Shown: positions 9,099 to 18,827, counted from the stretch's first letter. The stretch: DNA of 64,000 nucleotides from UBA8106 sp964569695 (GCA_964569695.1 CAZMUA010000017.1:1-64000); one strand, 5' to 3'. The notes: a model not told the origin generated them from the sequence alone. A program made the numbers and translations.

Positions 9099-10664
9099 AT
9101 GAACAAGGAGATGATTATCTCCTCGAACAGCCACGAGACCATGGTGGCTATTCTCGAGGACGACCTCGTTACCGAGGTTTTTATCGAGCGCGAACGACAG
9201 CCTGGAACCGTCGGAAATATCTACAAAGGTCGGGTTTCGAAAGTTTTACCCGGCATGCAGTCAGCGTTCGTTGATATCGGTTTAGAACGGGATGCATTTC
9301 TCTACGTGTCGGACGTGCTCGGCACGCCAGAGGAGCTGGACACCGACGACGATGATCCTGACGAGTCCCTTCACGATCAGGGTCCGAGGGAGAGCCCCCC
9401 TGTTAACGGGAGTGCTCGTCGAGGACGCAACCAGGATCGGATTCCACAAGGCAAGATCGAGGATCTGCTAAAAGCCGAGCAGGAAGTTCTCGTGCAGGTT
9501 GTCAAAGAACCGCTCGGGACCAAGGGTGCGAGGATTACGTCCCATGCGACGATGCCGGGACGATTTTTAGTTTTCATGCCCACAGTTGACCACGTCGGTG
9601 TCTCCAGAAAAATTGAATCACGGGAAGAACGGAATCGACTCAGGAGAATTGTGCGTGAATTTCGTGAAGAACATAGTTTTACTGGTGGAGTCATCATTCG
9701 TACTGCTGCGACGGGTCGATCAGAGGAAGACATTGTTGCTGACTTGTCATATTTTCATCGGGTGTGGACCGATGTGCAGCGACGCACGGAGTCAGATCCA
9801 GCGCCGACCGTTGTTTATCATGAACAAAGTTTGGTTTCTAAATTGTTGCGGGACTTATTGACTAAAGAATTTACAGCAATTCGGGTAGACAATGCAGAGG
9901 AATATGGCAGAGTCGTGAGTTTGGTTGACGGAATAATGCCTGACCTCATACCTGTCGTGAAGCATTACTCAAAAGAATTTCCGATCTTTGAGGAATATGG
10001 AGTACAGGATGAAATTCAAAAGGCCTTGCAGAGCAAAGTGTGGCTAAAATCTGGCGGTTACTTAGTCATTAATCAAACCGAAGCACTGGTCGCGATCGAT
10101 GTTAATACGGGACGCTATGTTGGTAAACGTAGTGGTCGATTGGAAGACACTATTGTTAAAACAAACCTTGAGGCGGTTAAAGAAATTGTCAGGCAATTTC
10201 GGTTACGTGATCTAGGAGGCATCATCGTTCTTGATCTGATAGACATGGAAGAGCGGAAAAATCGCCAAAAGGTTTTCCAGTCCATCGAACAGGAATTGCG
10301 CAAGGATCGCGCTCCATCAAAAACTGTCCAGGTCTCAGACGTCGGTCTCATCATTGTGACTCGGAAGCGAGTCAAACAGAGCCTTGAAAGACAGTTGAAC
10401 GAACCATGTCCGTACTGCTCTGGCAGTGGAGCCATCAAGTCGATTTCTACGATTTGCTACGAGATTCTCTCTGAGATGAGAAAGATTCAAAGTGATCTCT
10501 ATGGTCAAGGTGTCGTGCTGCGGGTTAATCCGGATGTTGCCCGAGCGCTTGCCGAAGAAGAGCGACAGGTGTTAAATGATTTGCAGGCTGCTTTGGGACG
10601 GAAGGTGATTATTAAGCCTGACGTGCAGCTCCATCACGAACAGTTTGACGTGATGACCCTCTAG
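9099..10664 (+). CDS. rng: Ribonuclease G/E family endoribonuclease
   Basis: 521 residues. The N-terminal S1 RNA-binding domain (from GTVGNIYKGRV near 36) is interrupted by an acidic, low-complexity insertion at about residues 75-117. The catalytic DNase I-like region has the two metal-binding aspartates in AIDVNTG and IIVLDLIDM. The zinc-link CPYCSGSG lies near 440. The length fits RNase G rather than full RNase E: there is no long C-terminal scaffold. It cuts single-stranded RNA in rRNA maturation and mRNA decay. ATG start; AAGGAG falls just inside the coding sequence, so the ribosome-binding site is unclear. An rng gene after mre/rod genes is a common arrangement. Confidence 0.93.
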   Translation: MNKEMIISSNSHETMVAILEDDLVTEVFIERERQPGTVGNIYKGRVSKVLPGMQSAFVDIGLERDAFLYVSDVLGTPEELDTDDDDPDESLHDQGPRESPPVNGSARRGRNQDRIPQGKIEDLLKAEQEVLVQVVKEPLGTKGARITSHATMPGRFLVFMPTVDHVGVSRKIESREERNRLRRIVREFREEHSFTGGVIIRTAATGRSEEDIVADLSYFHRVWTDVQRRTESDPAPTVVYHEQSLVSKLLRDLLTKEFTAIRVDNAEEYGRVVSLVDGIMPDLIPVVKHYSKEFPIFEEYGVQDEIQKALQSKVWLKSGGYLVINQTEALVAIDVNTGRYVGKRSGRLEDTIVKTNLEAVKEIVRQFRLRDLGGIIVLDLIDMEERKNRQKVFQSIEQELRKDRAPSKTVQVSDVGLIIVTRKRVKQSLERQLNEPCPYCSGSGAIKSISTICYEILSEMRKIQSDLYGQGVVLRVNPDVARALAEEERQVLNDLQAALGRKVIIKPDVQLHHEQFDVMTL

Positions 10665-10696
10665 GGGATAGACATCCTCGGAAGAGTTCGGGATAA

Positions 10697-11149
10697 CTAG
10701 CGCCTGAGTATGGGTATGTAGCACAGCACGCCAACAAACAAGTTAAATACAGCGCAGCCGATTAAATACCAGGCTGGGGCGATCTCAACGGGTAACCCGT
10801 AAGGTCGATGCATGATGTCGACTAATGCATGAGCTGCAAACGCAAGCGTCAGTATTGTCAAAGCTTTGCGTGGATCACGGGTAGGTGCAATTGCAGCCAC
10901 CACAAAAAATCCAAGAGCTAAAGAAGCATCGAGAGCGGTATTGACATTTGCTTCTGATGTGGCGCTAAAGCCGATGAATGCACCTGCTACAAATGCTAAT
11001 AATAGTGCGGAAAATTGTGCAAGCCTAAGTTCAGCCACTAATCGTTCGGCTGAGTTTTGATCGATTCTAGTGGTTCGGATCGACAACCATGCGAGCATTC
11101 CTCCCGCCACAGCGAACGTTCCGATGAGGGATGGCAGTACGTCAATCAC
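10697..11149 (-). CDS. Small integral membrane protein of unknown function
   Basis: 150 residues with four likely membrane helices (about residues 4-23, 45-63, 72-88 and 123-146) and a short charged loop after the first. I do not recognise the family. It stands alone on the minus strand between rng and the nucleoside salvage genes, convergent with rng. The reading frame has normal codon use and a hydrophobicity pattern typical of a real protein. Confidence 0.6.
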   Translation of the reverse strand: MIDVLPSLIGTFAVAGGMLAWLSIRTTRIDQNSAERLVAELRLAQFSALLLAFVAGAFIGFSATSEANVNTALDASLALGFFVVAAIAPTRDPRKALTILTLAFAAHALVDIMHRPYGLPVEIAPAWYLIGCAVFNLFVGVLCYIPILRR

Positions 11150-11294
11150 ACTGTTTCGTCCGGGCTCATTTTTAAAGTGCAGTATCTGTAATTCGTGTGG
11201 GTACGTGTTGGCATGCCTTGCCGTATGCGAAATAACAGTCGCCGGATTCTAGCAAACAATTGATAGCAGTTCGAATGTTATACTCAGCACCCTC

Positions 11295-12599
11295 ATGCGC
11301 GCTGTTGATATTATTCGGAAGAAACGTGACGGCGAGATTCTGGACGAGGACGAAATCCAGTTCTTTGTGAGTCAGGCAACTTCAGGAGCGATTCCTGCCT
11401 ACCAAGTGTCTGCATTTCTTATGGCCGTCGTCTGGCGTGGAATGTCCGTGTCTGAGACGCAATGGTTAGCTTTTGCGATGGGGGCATCTGGTGCGCATCT
11501 GGATTTACCAGATCATATCGGACATCGTGTTGATAAGCACAGTACCGGTGGAGTCGGCGATAAGACCTCACCTATTTTAGTGCCCCTAGCCGCGGCATGC
11601 GGCGTCATAGTTCCAATGACTTCAGGTCGTTCCTTGGGTTATACCGGAGGTACCCTCGATAAGTTGGAGTCAATTCCAGGTTTTCGGACAGCACTAAGTC
11701 CAGATGAGATACGAGTGATGTTGGATCGGTATGGTTGCTGTATGGTGGGCCAGACAGATTCGATTGCACCAGCCGACCGCTTGTTATATGGATTACGTGA
11801 TGTGACGGCGACGGTGGAGAGTGTGCCACTTATCGCGGCCTCGATAATGAGTAAGAAGCTCGCTGTTGATCTTGACGGACTAGTCCTTGATGTCACTATG
11901 GGACGAGGTGCGTTTATGAAATCACCATCCGATGCTCGAGAATTAGCCGAGCGACTTGTTGCGATCGGTACGGAGGTTAGATTGCCGACACGAGTGTTGA
12001 TGACATCGATGGATGCCCCACGCGGTCATGCGGTTGGTAATGCTGTGGAGATTATAGAGTGTGTGAAAACGTTGAAGGGGCAAGGGCCAAGTGCTTTGGA
12101 GGGGCTAGTCGTTTCTCTAGCTGCTGAGATGGTGCACCTTGCGGGACTCGAACCTACCTTGGAAGCTTCGGAGCAACGAGTTGCTGGAGTGCTTGCGAGC
12201 GGGAAAGGTCTTGAACAATTTCAACAAGTCATTACCGCGCAAGGTGGAGATCCTCGCATCATTGATGATTATCGGCTTATGCCAGTCGCAGCTCATCGTC
12301 AAATGATTAAAGCATCTAGCAACGGCTATGTTGTGCAACTTGATGCCGAATTGGTTGCGCGTGCAACCATTGTCTTGGGGGCCGGTCGCGATCGTGTCGA
12401 TGTTGAGATTGACCCTGCAGTCGGCGTGGTCACTCAAGTGAGTCTTGGTGACGAGATTCGTGCTGGAGATCCGCTTGCGGAGATACACTATCAGCGTTCT
12501 GAGGATTTACCTGAAGCGATCCAATGCTTGAAGCAAGCGTTTGTAATTGCTGATACGCCTCCAAAACTTGGTCCAGTTGTTCTGGAAAGGGTGGCATGA
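11295..12599 (+). CDS. pdp: Pyrimidine-nucleoside (thymidine) phosphorylase
   Basis: 434 residues, the normal length. Phosphate and nucleoside binding motifs are clear: KHSTGGVGDK (residues about 80-89) and the family signature SGRSLGYTGGTLDKLE (about 109-124), followed by a C-terminal domain. It splits thymidine, uridine or deoxyuridine with phosphate into base and (deoxy)ribose 1-phosphate. TATACT lies 10 bases before the ATG and there is no Shine-Dalgarno sequence, so the mRNA may have a very short leader. It overlaps the NupC gene by four bases (ATGA), so uptake and phosphorolysis are co-expressed. Confidence 0.94.
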   Translation: MRAVDIIRKKRDGEILDEDEIQFFVSQATSGAIPAYQVSAFLMAVVWRGMSVSETQWLAFAMGASGAHLDLPDHIGHRVDKHSTGGVGDKTSPILVPLAAACGVIVPMTSGRSLGYTGGTLDKLESIPGFRTALSPDEIRVMLDRYGCCMVGQTDSIAPADRLLYGLRDVTATVESVPLIAASIMSKKLAVDLDGLVLDVTMGRGAFMKSPSDARELAERLVAIGTEVRLPTRVLMTSMDAPRGHAVGNAVEIIECVKTLKGQGPSALEGLVVSLAAEMVHLAGLEPTLEASEQRVAGVLASGKGLEQFQQVITAQGGDPRIIDDYRLMPVAAHRQMIKASSNGYVVQLDAELVARATIVLGAGRDRVDVEIDPAVGVVTQVSLGDEIRAGDPLAEIHYQRSEDLPEAIQCLKQAFVIADTPPKLGPVVLERVA

Positions 12600-13939
12600 A
12601 GCTAAATTCAATAATCTGGCAATCCGATAAGGGACTACGCTTGGTTTTTGCGGGTACGGCAGTGGCCTTGGCGGTGTCTGCATACATGTTACAAGGCATT
12701 GTTGATCCACGAGTGTGTGCGTTTCTTGGTGTGATTGCTTTCATAACGGTGGCGGTGGCCTGTTCTACGGATATTCGCTCCATTAACTGGAGGATTGTCT
12801 GGTATGGCTTAGGCCTCCAGTTTCTACTGGCATTTTTTATTCTGAAGTTCGAAGTGGGTGGGATACGACCTGGTTACGCAGTCTTTGATGCGATTGCTGC
12901 CGTTGTAAAACGTTTTATAGGGTTCACTGATGCAGGTTCGAGGTTCGTATTTGGTGAGTTAGCAAATCCTGAAGTGCTTTCGGCACTGTTTCCAGGGGGC
13001 TTTGTCTTTGCTTTCCGTGCGCTGCCGATCATTATCTTTATCTCGTCGTTCTTTACCGTGCTCTATTATTTCGGTGTTCTGCAGTTTTTTGTTCGGGTAA
13101 CAGCGCGCGCCGTTGTGCGTTTACTGAATACTAGTGGCGCAGAGACGCTTTCAGCGATTGCAAACGTGTTCATGGGACAAACTGAAGCGCCGATTATAGT
13201 TCGGCCTTACGTTCCACATATGACCCAATCTGAACTTTTAACTCTAATGGTGGGCGGTATGGCCACGATTTCTGGAGCCGTTATGGCTATTTACATTAGT
13301 CTTGGCGCCGATGCAGTTGCGATCCTGACCACGAGTGTCATGGCCGCGCCATGCGGGTTATATCTTTCTAAGATTTTGATGCCAGAGACGGAGATACCGA
13401 AGACTCGTGGCACTGTGACACTCGATGTAGCAAACAAACATGTCAACGTTATTGATGCAGCTGCGGGTGGAGCAGCCGACGGTACGAAGTTAGCCATCAA
13501 CGTAGCGGCAATGTTGATTGCATTTATGGCTTTTATCACCATGTTCGATTACGTTCTAGCCCTTATTCATCCAGCGCTTTCGCTCTCCAGTGTTTTCTCG
13601 CTGGTCTTCACTCCAGCCGCTGTGTTGATGGGTGTAGAGTCAGCCGACGTACCGGCCATTGCGGATTTGCTCGGAACAAAAATAGTTGCGACCGAATTTG
13701 TCGCATACGTTACCTTAACTACGGAGTACCAGAACATTATTAGCGACCGATCGGTTGCATTGGCCACTTACGCGCTCACAGGGTTTGCGAATTTTGGTTC
13801 AGTCGGAATATTACTGGGTGGCCTTGGCGGAATGGCGCCAGAACGTCGAGGCGATCTGGCGAGATTAGGCACCCGTGCATTATGTGGCGGATTTCTGGCT
13901 ACACTGATCAACGCATCGATTGCCTCTCTATTGCTCTAA
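12596..13939 (+). CDS. nupC: Concentrative nucleoside transporter (NupC/CNT family)
   Basis: 447 residues with about ten membrane helices. CNT motifs present include GFVFAFRALPIIIFISS (about 138-154), NVFMGQTEAPI near 192, and the C-terminal TALTGFANFGSVGI-like segment with its conserved asparagines. It imports nucleosides with Na+ or H+. Start overlaps the end of the phosphorylase gene. With the two phosphorylases on either side it makes a complete uptake and cleavage pathway for nucleosides. Confidence 0.95.
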   Translation: MKLNSIIWQSDKGLRLVFAGTAVALAVSAYMLQGIVDPRVCAFLGVIAFITVAVACSTDIRSINWRIVWYGLGLQFLLAFFILKFEVGGIRPGYAVFDAIAAVVKRFIGFTDAGSRFVFGELANPEVLSALFPGGFVFAFRALPIIIFISSFFTVLYYFGVLQFFVRVTARAVVRLLNTSGAETLSAIANVFMGQTEAPIIVRPYVPHMTQSELLTLMVGGMATISGAVMAIYISLGADAVAILTTSVMAAPCGLYLSKILMPETEIPKTRGTVTLDVANKHVNVIDAAAGGAADGTKLAINVAAMLIAFMAFITMFDYVLALIHPALSLSSVFSLVFTPAAVLMGVESADVPAIADLLGTKIVATEFVAYVTLTTEYQNIISDRSVALATYALTGFANFGSVGILLGGLGGMAPERRGDLARLGTRALCGGFLATLINASIASLLL

Positions 13940-13946
13940 CGGACCC

Positions 13947-14792
13947 ATGTCTAACGTGACAGCTCAGAAATCGCTCTCAGATTACGATCGAGTGCAAGAA
14001 GCCGCTAATTTTCTTGCGAACAGGTTACCAGGAGCACCTGACCTTGCGGTCGTGTTAGGTTCAGGATTCGGAGGTTTTACGGAACACTTCGATGCAGAGA
14101 TAACGATTGATTACAAAGACATCCCATGTTGGCCGGGCGAGACTGTCATTGGTCATGCAGGACAGTTACGGTACGGCGTTGTTGGCCGACGTCGTGTTGT
14201 TGTGCTGTCGGGTCGCGCGCATCTTTACCAAGGTTACAACCATCAGACAGTCGCCTTTTCGACCCGTGTTGTAGGTGCGCTCGGTGTCAAGTTGGTCGTC
14301 TTGACCAATGCTGCGGGTGCTATTTGTGAGGATTTTACACCAGGCAATGTGATGGTTATTGACGATCACATTAACGCGATGGGGAAGAATCCTCTAGTAG
14401 GGTCACATGATGAACGCTTTGGAGTGAGGTTTCCCGACATGAGCCAGGCATACAGTTTGCGACTCGGACGCTTGGCTGAGACGGTTGGAGCATCTGTGGG
14501 AATTTCGATTGTGCATGGGGTATATGTGGGTGTGTTGGGACCCAGTTTCGAAACACCTGCCGAAATAAAATATTTCCGCACGATTGGTGCAGATGCAGTG
14601 GGTATGTCGACGGTGCCAGAAGTAATCGTGGCGCGTCAGATAGGTTTGGAGATTTTAGGACTGTCTTTCATCGCCAACATGGCCGCTGGAGTTCTACCGA
14701 CACCGCTCAATCATCTTGACGTTCTTAAGGCTGTCAAGCAGGCAGTCAACCCGTTAAGTGCACTCTTGTCAGGCATAATAGAGCAAGCATAA
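13947..14792 (+). CDS. punA: Purine-nucleoside phosphorylase, trimeric class
   Basis: 281 residues, typical for the class I trimeric PNP/MTAP family. Visible are GSGFGGF in the phosphate-binding loop, HAGQLRYG, TNAAGAI, the signature GVLGPSFETPAEI with the purine-binding glutamate, and the NMAAGV segment near the C-terminus. It converts purine nucleosides to base and ribose 1-phosphate. I choose the ATG at 13947; an upstream TTG at 13920 would overlap nupC. The neighbouring mtnA raises the possibility that methylthioadenosine is also a substrate, but the motifs look PNP-like. Confidence 0.9.
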   Translation: MSNVTAQKSLSDYDRVQEAANFLANRLPGAPDLAVVLGSGFGGFTEHFDAEITIDYKDIPCWPGETVIGHAGQLRYGVVGRRRVVVLSGRAHLYQGYNHQTVAFSTRVVGALGVKLVVLTNAAGAICEDFTPGNVMVIDDHINAMGKNPLVGSHDERFGVRFPDMSQAYSLRLGRLAETVGASVGISIVHGVYVGVLGPSFETPAEIKYFRTIGADAVGMSTVPEVIVARQIGLEILGLSFIANMAAGVLPTPLNHLDVLKAVKQAVNPLSALLSGIIEQA

Positions 14793-14826
14793 ACACGTTA
14801 TTCTCAACTTAGGGATTATTTTCCAT

Positions 14827-15885
14827 ATGTTGCCAACTATTGAATGGCGTTCCGACATGATCGTCATGGTTGATCAGCGAAAGCTGCCAAAACGTGAGGT
14901 CTATGTTGAGTGTCGCACAGTTGCCCAGGTTGTACGTGCTATCAAGTCAATGGTCATTCGAGGAGCACCGGCAATTGGTGTTGCCGCAGCGATGGGTTTA
15001 GCCCTTGGTGTGAATCGAAGTAAGGCGAGCGGGACAACCATGCTGGCTCGTGAATTTTATAAGATGTGCGACGCGATGGCTGAAACGCGGCCAACCGCTG
15101 TTAATCTTTTTTGGGCCATCGCAAGGATGAAACGAATTTTCGCAAATGCTGTAAAGGCCGGACAGTCGGTTGAGGAGATTCGATTAAATCTTGAGGTCGA
15201 GGCTCAGCGTATTCATGATGCTGATGTTGAGGCTTGTCGTGCGCTGGGAGCACACGGCGCAACCATCCTGCCTACAAGTGCACGTGTGCTTACGCACTGC
15301 AATGCAGGTGCGTTAGCCACGGCAGGTTATGGTACAGCGCTTGGTGTTATCCGTGCGGCAGTGGAAAGCGGAAAGAAAGTTGCGGTATTCGCTGACGAAA
15401 CACGCCCCTTTCTTCAAGGGTCGAGGCTCACCGCATGGGAACTGATGCGTGAAGGTATTGATACAACAATTATTACAGACAGCATGGCCGGTTCTTTAAT
15501 GCAAGATGATCAAGTTGATCTCGTGATAGTTGGCGCCGATCGTATTGCAGCCAATGGTGACGTAGCGAACAAAATAGGTACTTATGGTTTGGCTGTTTTG
15601 GCGAAGGAACACAAGTTGCCGTTTTACGTGGCCGCACCCGTGTCAACGATAGACTTGTCAACACCAAATGGCGCCCAAATAAAAATTGAGGAACGAAATT
15701 CTCGGGAAGTGACTCATTTGGGATCAACGCAACTTGCGCCAACCGGTGTAGGAGTGAGGAATCCAGCCTTCGACATAACACCGAGCAGTTACGTCGCTGC
15801 GATCGTTACCGAATACGGTATTTGTCGTCCTCCGTACTCGAGCAGTTTGCGTTCTGTCGTAAGTGAGTCTGGCAATGGTGAATGA
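14827..15885 (+). CDS. mtnA: S-methyl-5-thioribose-1-phosphate isomerase
   Basis: 352 residues, aIF2B-like fold. Conserved MtnA motifs are RGAPAIG (near residue 45), the catalytic cysteine in THCNAGALATAGYGTA (near 158), the VGADRIAANGDVANKIGTY block (near 238) and a PNGAQIKIEERNSREV segment. It isomerises methylthioribose 1-phosphate to methylthioribulose 1-phosphate in methionine salvage. No other methionine-salvage genes lie here; its partner next door is a purine phosphorylase that yields sugar 1-phosphates, so a wider pentose-1-phosphate role is possible. It overlaps the start of tsaD. Confidence 0.92.
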   Translation: MLPTIEWRSDMIVMVDQRKLPKREVYVECRTVAQVVRAIKSMVIRGAPAIGVAAAMGLALGVNRSKASGTTMLAREFYKMCDAMAETRPTAVNLFWAIARMKRIFANAVKAGQSVEEIRLNLEVEAQRIHDADVEACRALGAHGATILPTSARVLTHCNAGALATAGYGTALGVIRAAVESGKKVAVFADETRPFLQGSRLTAWELMREGIDTTIITDSMAGSLMQDDQVDLVIVGADRIAANGDVANKIGTYGLAVLAKEHKLPFYVAAPVSTIDLSTPNGAQIKIEERNSREVTHLGSTQLAPTGVGVRNPAFDITPSSYVAAIVTEYGICRPPYSSSLRSVVSESGNGE

Positions 15886-16990
15886 TTCTACCGTGCGGGT
15901 TCTTGGACTCGAAACCTCGTGCGACGAGACTGCTGCGGCGGTTGTTGTAGAGGAAGGGAACTTGGCGACGCGGGTCTGGAAGATCGATTCCAGTGTAGTG
16001 GCTTCTCAAGTTGACATCCACCGTGAATGGGGTGGAGTTGTGCCGGAATTGGCCTCACGTCAGCATGTGCGTGATATCTGTGGCGTAGTGGAAAAAGCGC
16101 TCGATGATGGCTGCACGACATGGTCTGCTCTTGACGCCGTAGCAGTGACGCAAGGACCAGGACTGGTTGGTTCATTGTTAGTTGGTGTGGCATTCGCGAA
16201 AACACTTTCGTTTTCCCTCGGGATTCCTCTTCTCCCTGTCCATCATTTGGCAGGCCATATCGAATCTCTATTTCTTGAGAATGGCAATTTGCCGTTGCCG
16301 GCAGTTGTATTAGTCGTTTCAGGTGGCCATACGAATCTGTACGTCGTGCGAGAATTTGGCGATTATGCACAAATTGGTCGAACTAGAGATGACGCTGCGG
16401 GTGAGGCATTCGATAAAGTGGCGAAATTACTGGATTTAAGCTATCCAGGTGGTCCCATCATCGATCAGCTTGCCCGTGAAGGTGACAATCAGGCAATTGA
16501 TTTTCCAATAGCCAGGATGACGCATGTCGATCGTAACGCTGCGCAAGCAGTCGAGAGTTATAGCGTAATTATGCGCCAGCATCCCGGCCGATTTGATTTT
16601 AGTTTTAGTGGGCTTAAAACAGCAGTGAAGAGATATGTGCAAGCGAGGAAAGGTTCTCTTGGTTCCCTTAAGTTGTCGTCACAGGAAATTGCGGACATAT
16701 GTGCCAGTTTCCAGCGTGCTGTCATCAAGCCGCTCTTAGGTCATACATGCGACGCAGCTCGAACGTTTGGTGCTCGGTCCATTGGCATTGCCGGTGGTGT
16801 GTCGGCAAATAGTCAACTTCGGCTGGAAGCGCACGCTCTTGGTAATCAGGTTGGGTTACCAGTATTTTTTCCGAGCCTAGCTTTGTCAACTGACAACGCT
16901 GCAATGATTGCAGCTGGTGGCCTCAGGCAGTTTCACCGTGGTGTGAGCGCACCGTTACGGTTGAATGCCGAGGCTTCGCTGCCGCTCTAA
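15875..16990 (+). CDS. tsaD: tRNA N6-adenosine threonylcarbamoyltransferase TsaD
   Basis: 371 residues of the Kae1/Gcp family. The N-terminal LGLETSCDETAAAVV, the metal-binding HHLAGHIES (about residues 122-130), VSGGHTNLY, DDAAGEAFDKVAKLL and the late GGVSANSQLR are all present. It transfers the threonylcarbamoyl group to A37 of ANN-decoding tRNAs, an essential modification. I prefer the ATG at 15875; a GTG at 15863 would add four residues. Either start lies inside the end of mtnA in another frame. Confidence 0.95.
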   Translation: MVNDSTVRVLGLETSCDETAAAVVVEEGNLATRVWKIDSSVVASQVDIHREWGGVVPELASRQHVRDICGVVEKALDDGCTTWSALDAVAVTQGPGLVGSLLVGVAFAKTLSFSLGIPLLPVHHLAGHIESLFLENGNLPLPAVVLVVSGGHTNLYVVREFGDYAQIGRTRDDAAGEAFDKVAKLLDLSYPGGPIIDQLAREGDNQAIDFPIARMTHVDRNAAQAVESYSVIMRQHPGRFDFSFSGLKTAVKRYVQARKGSLGSLKLSSQEIADICASFQRAVIKPLLGHTCDAARTFGARSIGIAGGVSANSQLRLEAHALGNQVGLPVFFPSLALSTDNAAMIAAGGLRQFHRGVSAPLRLNAEASLPL

Positions 16991-16992
16991 TC

Positions 16993-17454
16993 ATGCCTCA
17001 CGAGCCTTCTATTACTCGAGCCTCTCGAGTTTATCCAGACCGTCCATTTGTTGGCGTTGGAGCTGTTGTTCTAGCCGCTCAAGATATTGTTTTAGTTAAA
17101 CGTCGGTTTGAACCACTAGCTGATGAATGGAGCCTGCCTGGAGGAGCTCTTGAATTAGGGGAGACGATGACGATTGGTGTGGCTAGAGAAATTCGAGAGG
17201 AAACGAGTCTCCAAGTGGAAGTCGGGCCGGTGATCGATGTGCTTGACCGTATCGTTCGAGATGATACGGGTCAGGTTCAATATCATTATGTGCTTGTAGA
17301 TTTTTTGTGTCGTGTGGTGGGAGGCACGTTGGCGCCTGGGTCGGATGTATCGCAAGCGGTCTTGGCAGCTCCGAACGCTCTTGAGGAGTATCGGTTGACC
17401 AATAAGGCGCATGCTGTCATTACACGTGGACTTGCAATGCAGAATCAACTGTAG
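16993..17454 (+). CDS. Nudix hydrolase
   Basis: 153 residues with one Nudix domain. The Nudix box G-x5-E-x7-REUxEE is seen at about residues 50-72 (GGALELGETMTIGVAREIREE), with serine in place of the usual glycine after EET. The N-terminal VGVGAVVL and the length resemble ADP-ribose pyrophosphatase-like or MutT-like house-cleaning enzymes; the substrate cannot be told. Only two bases separate it from tsaD, so it is probably in the same transcript. Confidence 0.85.
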   Translation: MPHEPSITRASRVYPDRPFVGVGAVVLAAQDIVLVKRRFEPLADEWSLPGGALELGETMTIGVAREIREETSLQVEVGPVIDVLDRIVRDDTGQVQYHYVLVDFLCRVVGGTLAPGSDVSQAVLAAPNALEEYRLTNKAHAVITRGLAMQNQL

Positions 17455-17546
17455 CGTGCTCAAGTTCGAGGCTCGAGTCACAGGCAATGTGGCCAAGTTT
17501 GGGCGACGTTGACAATCACAAAACCTCAGTGTTACCGTCACGCGTT

Positions 17547-18827
17547 ATGGCTCTTCATACTAAGATTCTTTTGGGTTTGGCCGTCGGCGCGATATCCGGG
17601 ATCACCATCAATGTTTTGACAGAAGGTGCCGCTGGTACCGAGCAATTTGTTAGCTCGGTCACGGAACCAATCGGGCGTGTCTGGTTGAACGCATTGATTA
17701 TGGTGGTCATTCCACTCATCGTGTCGACATTATCAGTTGGGATTTCTGGACTAGGTAGCCTGAAAAAGATCGGGCGTATTGGAATTGTCGCGCTGATGAG
17801 CATGTTAAGTTTGACAGCGCTCTCTGCGATGCTTGGCCTGACCATTGTGAATTTGGTGAAGCCAGGTGAAGGTCTGAATCCAGCGGTCACTGAACGGCTC
17901 ATCGAAACCTATCAGGGTGAGTCGGATGCGATGGGATTAGCCGAAGGTGCCTTTGGGATGGAGATGTTCGTACGCATCGTGCCGCGTAATCCGGTCCAGG
18001 CTGCCGCCAATGGTGAGATGCTCGCGGTCATTTTTTTCGCGTTAATGATCGGAATTGGGCTGACGATCGCACCGAAGGAAAAAGCACAGCCACTCCGAAG
18101 TTTTCTCCAAAGCCTCAGCCACGTGACGATCGGTATTATCGGCTTGGTGATGAAGGTGGCGCCGCTCGGTGTGGCCTGTTTGATTTTCAGTGTAACGGCG
18201 CGCTTTGGCTTCGAAATCATTTTTAATCTTCTCAAGTACATGATGACCGTCGTCGGTAGCTTGACGATCTTTTTTGTTGTGGGCTATTCACTCATTTTGC
18301 GTTTTGTGGCCAAACGCGATCCTGTCGAGTTCATGAAGCGAACTTGGGTTGTTGTCTTGACTGCATTTTCCACCTCGTCTAGCGCGGCGACATTACCGAC
18401 CACCATGCGCGTTGCGAAGGAGGAGCTAGGGGTTTCCGATGCCGTGACCGGATTTGTCTTGCCGCTTGGTGCGACGATGAATATGAATGGCACAGCTCTT
18501 TTTGAAGGCGTGACGGTGTTATTTATTGCGCAGGTGTTTGGCGTTGATCTTTCATTGGGCAGTCAGTTGATTGTCATCATGCTGTCTGTGATAACTGCCA
18601 TCGGTACGGCTGCTGTACCAGGAGGTTCAATTCCATTATTGATGATGGTGCTTGGTATTGTGGGAGTGCCGGTAGAGGGCATTGCGATCGTCCTTGGAGT
18701 GGACAGGATTCTTGATATGTGTCGCACCACGTTGAATGTGATTGGCGATCTTGTGACTTCGACAATCGTTGACCGCTTCGAAAGTGGTGGGCCAACGAAT
18801 AGTGTGCCAACGAAAGGGATGGAGTAG
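17547..18827 (+). CDS. Dicarboxylate/amino acid:cation symporter (DAACS/GltP family), copy 1
   Basis: 427 residues, about eight membrane helices plus two re-entrant hairpins. HP1 has STSSSAATLP; TM7 has NMNGT in place of the canonical NMDGT; TM8 has DRILDMCRTTLNVIGD, keeping the aspartate, arginine, threonine and asparagine that bind acidic substrates in GltPh. It should import aspartate, glutamate or C4-dicarboxylates with Na+ or H+. The ATG at 17547 is chosen because copy 2 begins with the same MAL-x-TKILLGL. The stop is directly followed by the HD-domain gene. Confidence 0.92.
   Translation: MALHTKILLGLAVGAISGITINVLTEGAAGTEQFVSSVTEPIGRVWLNALIMVVIPLIVSTLSVGISGLGSLKKIGRIGIVALMSMLSLTALSAMLGLTIVNLVKPGEGLNPAVTERLIETYQGESDAMGLAEGAFGMEMFVRIVPRNPVQAAANGEMLAVIFFALMIGIGLTIAPKEKAQPLRSFLQSLSHVTIGIIGLVMKVAPLGVACLIFSVTARFGFEIIFNLLKYMMTVVGSLTIFFVVGYSLILRFVAKRDPVEFMKRTWVVVLTAFSTSSSAATLPTTMRVAKEELGVSDAVTGFVLPLGATMNMNGTALFEGVTVLFIAQVFGVDLSLGSQLIVIMLSVITAIGTAAVPGGSIPLLMMVLGIVGVPVEGIAIVLGVDRILDMCRTTLNVIGDLVTSTIVDRFESGGPTNSVPTKGME

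Noticed and set aside
8957..9274. 105-codon frame before rng
   Set aside because: It overlaps the clear N-terminus of rng in another frame and has no recognisable protein pattern.
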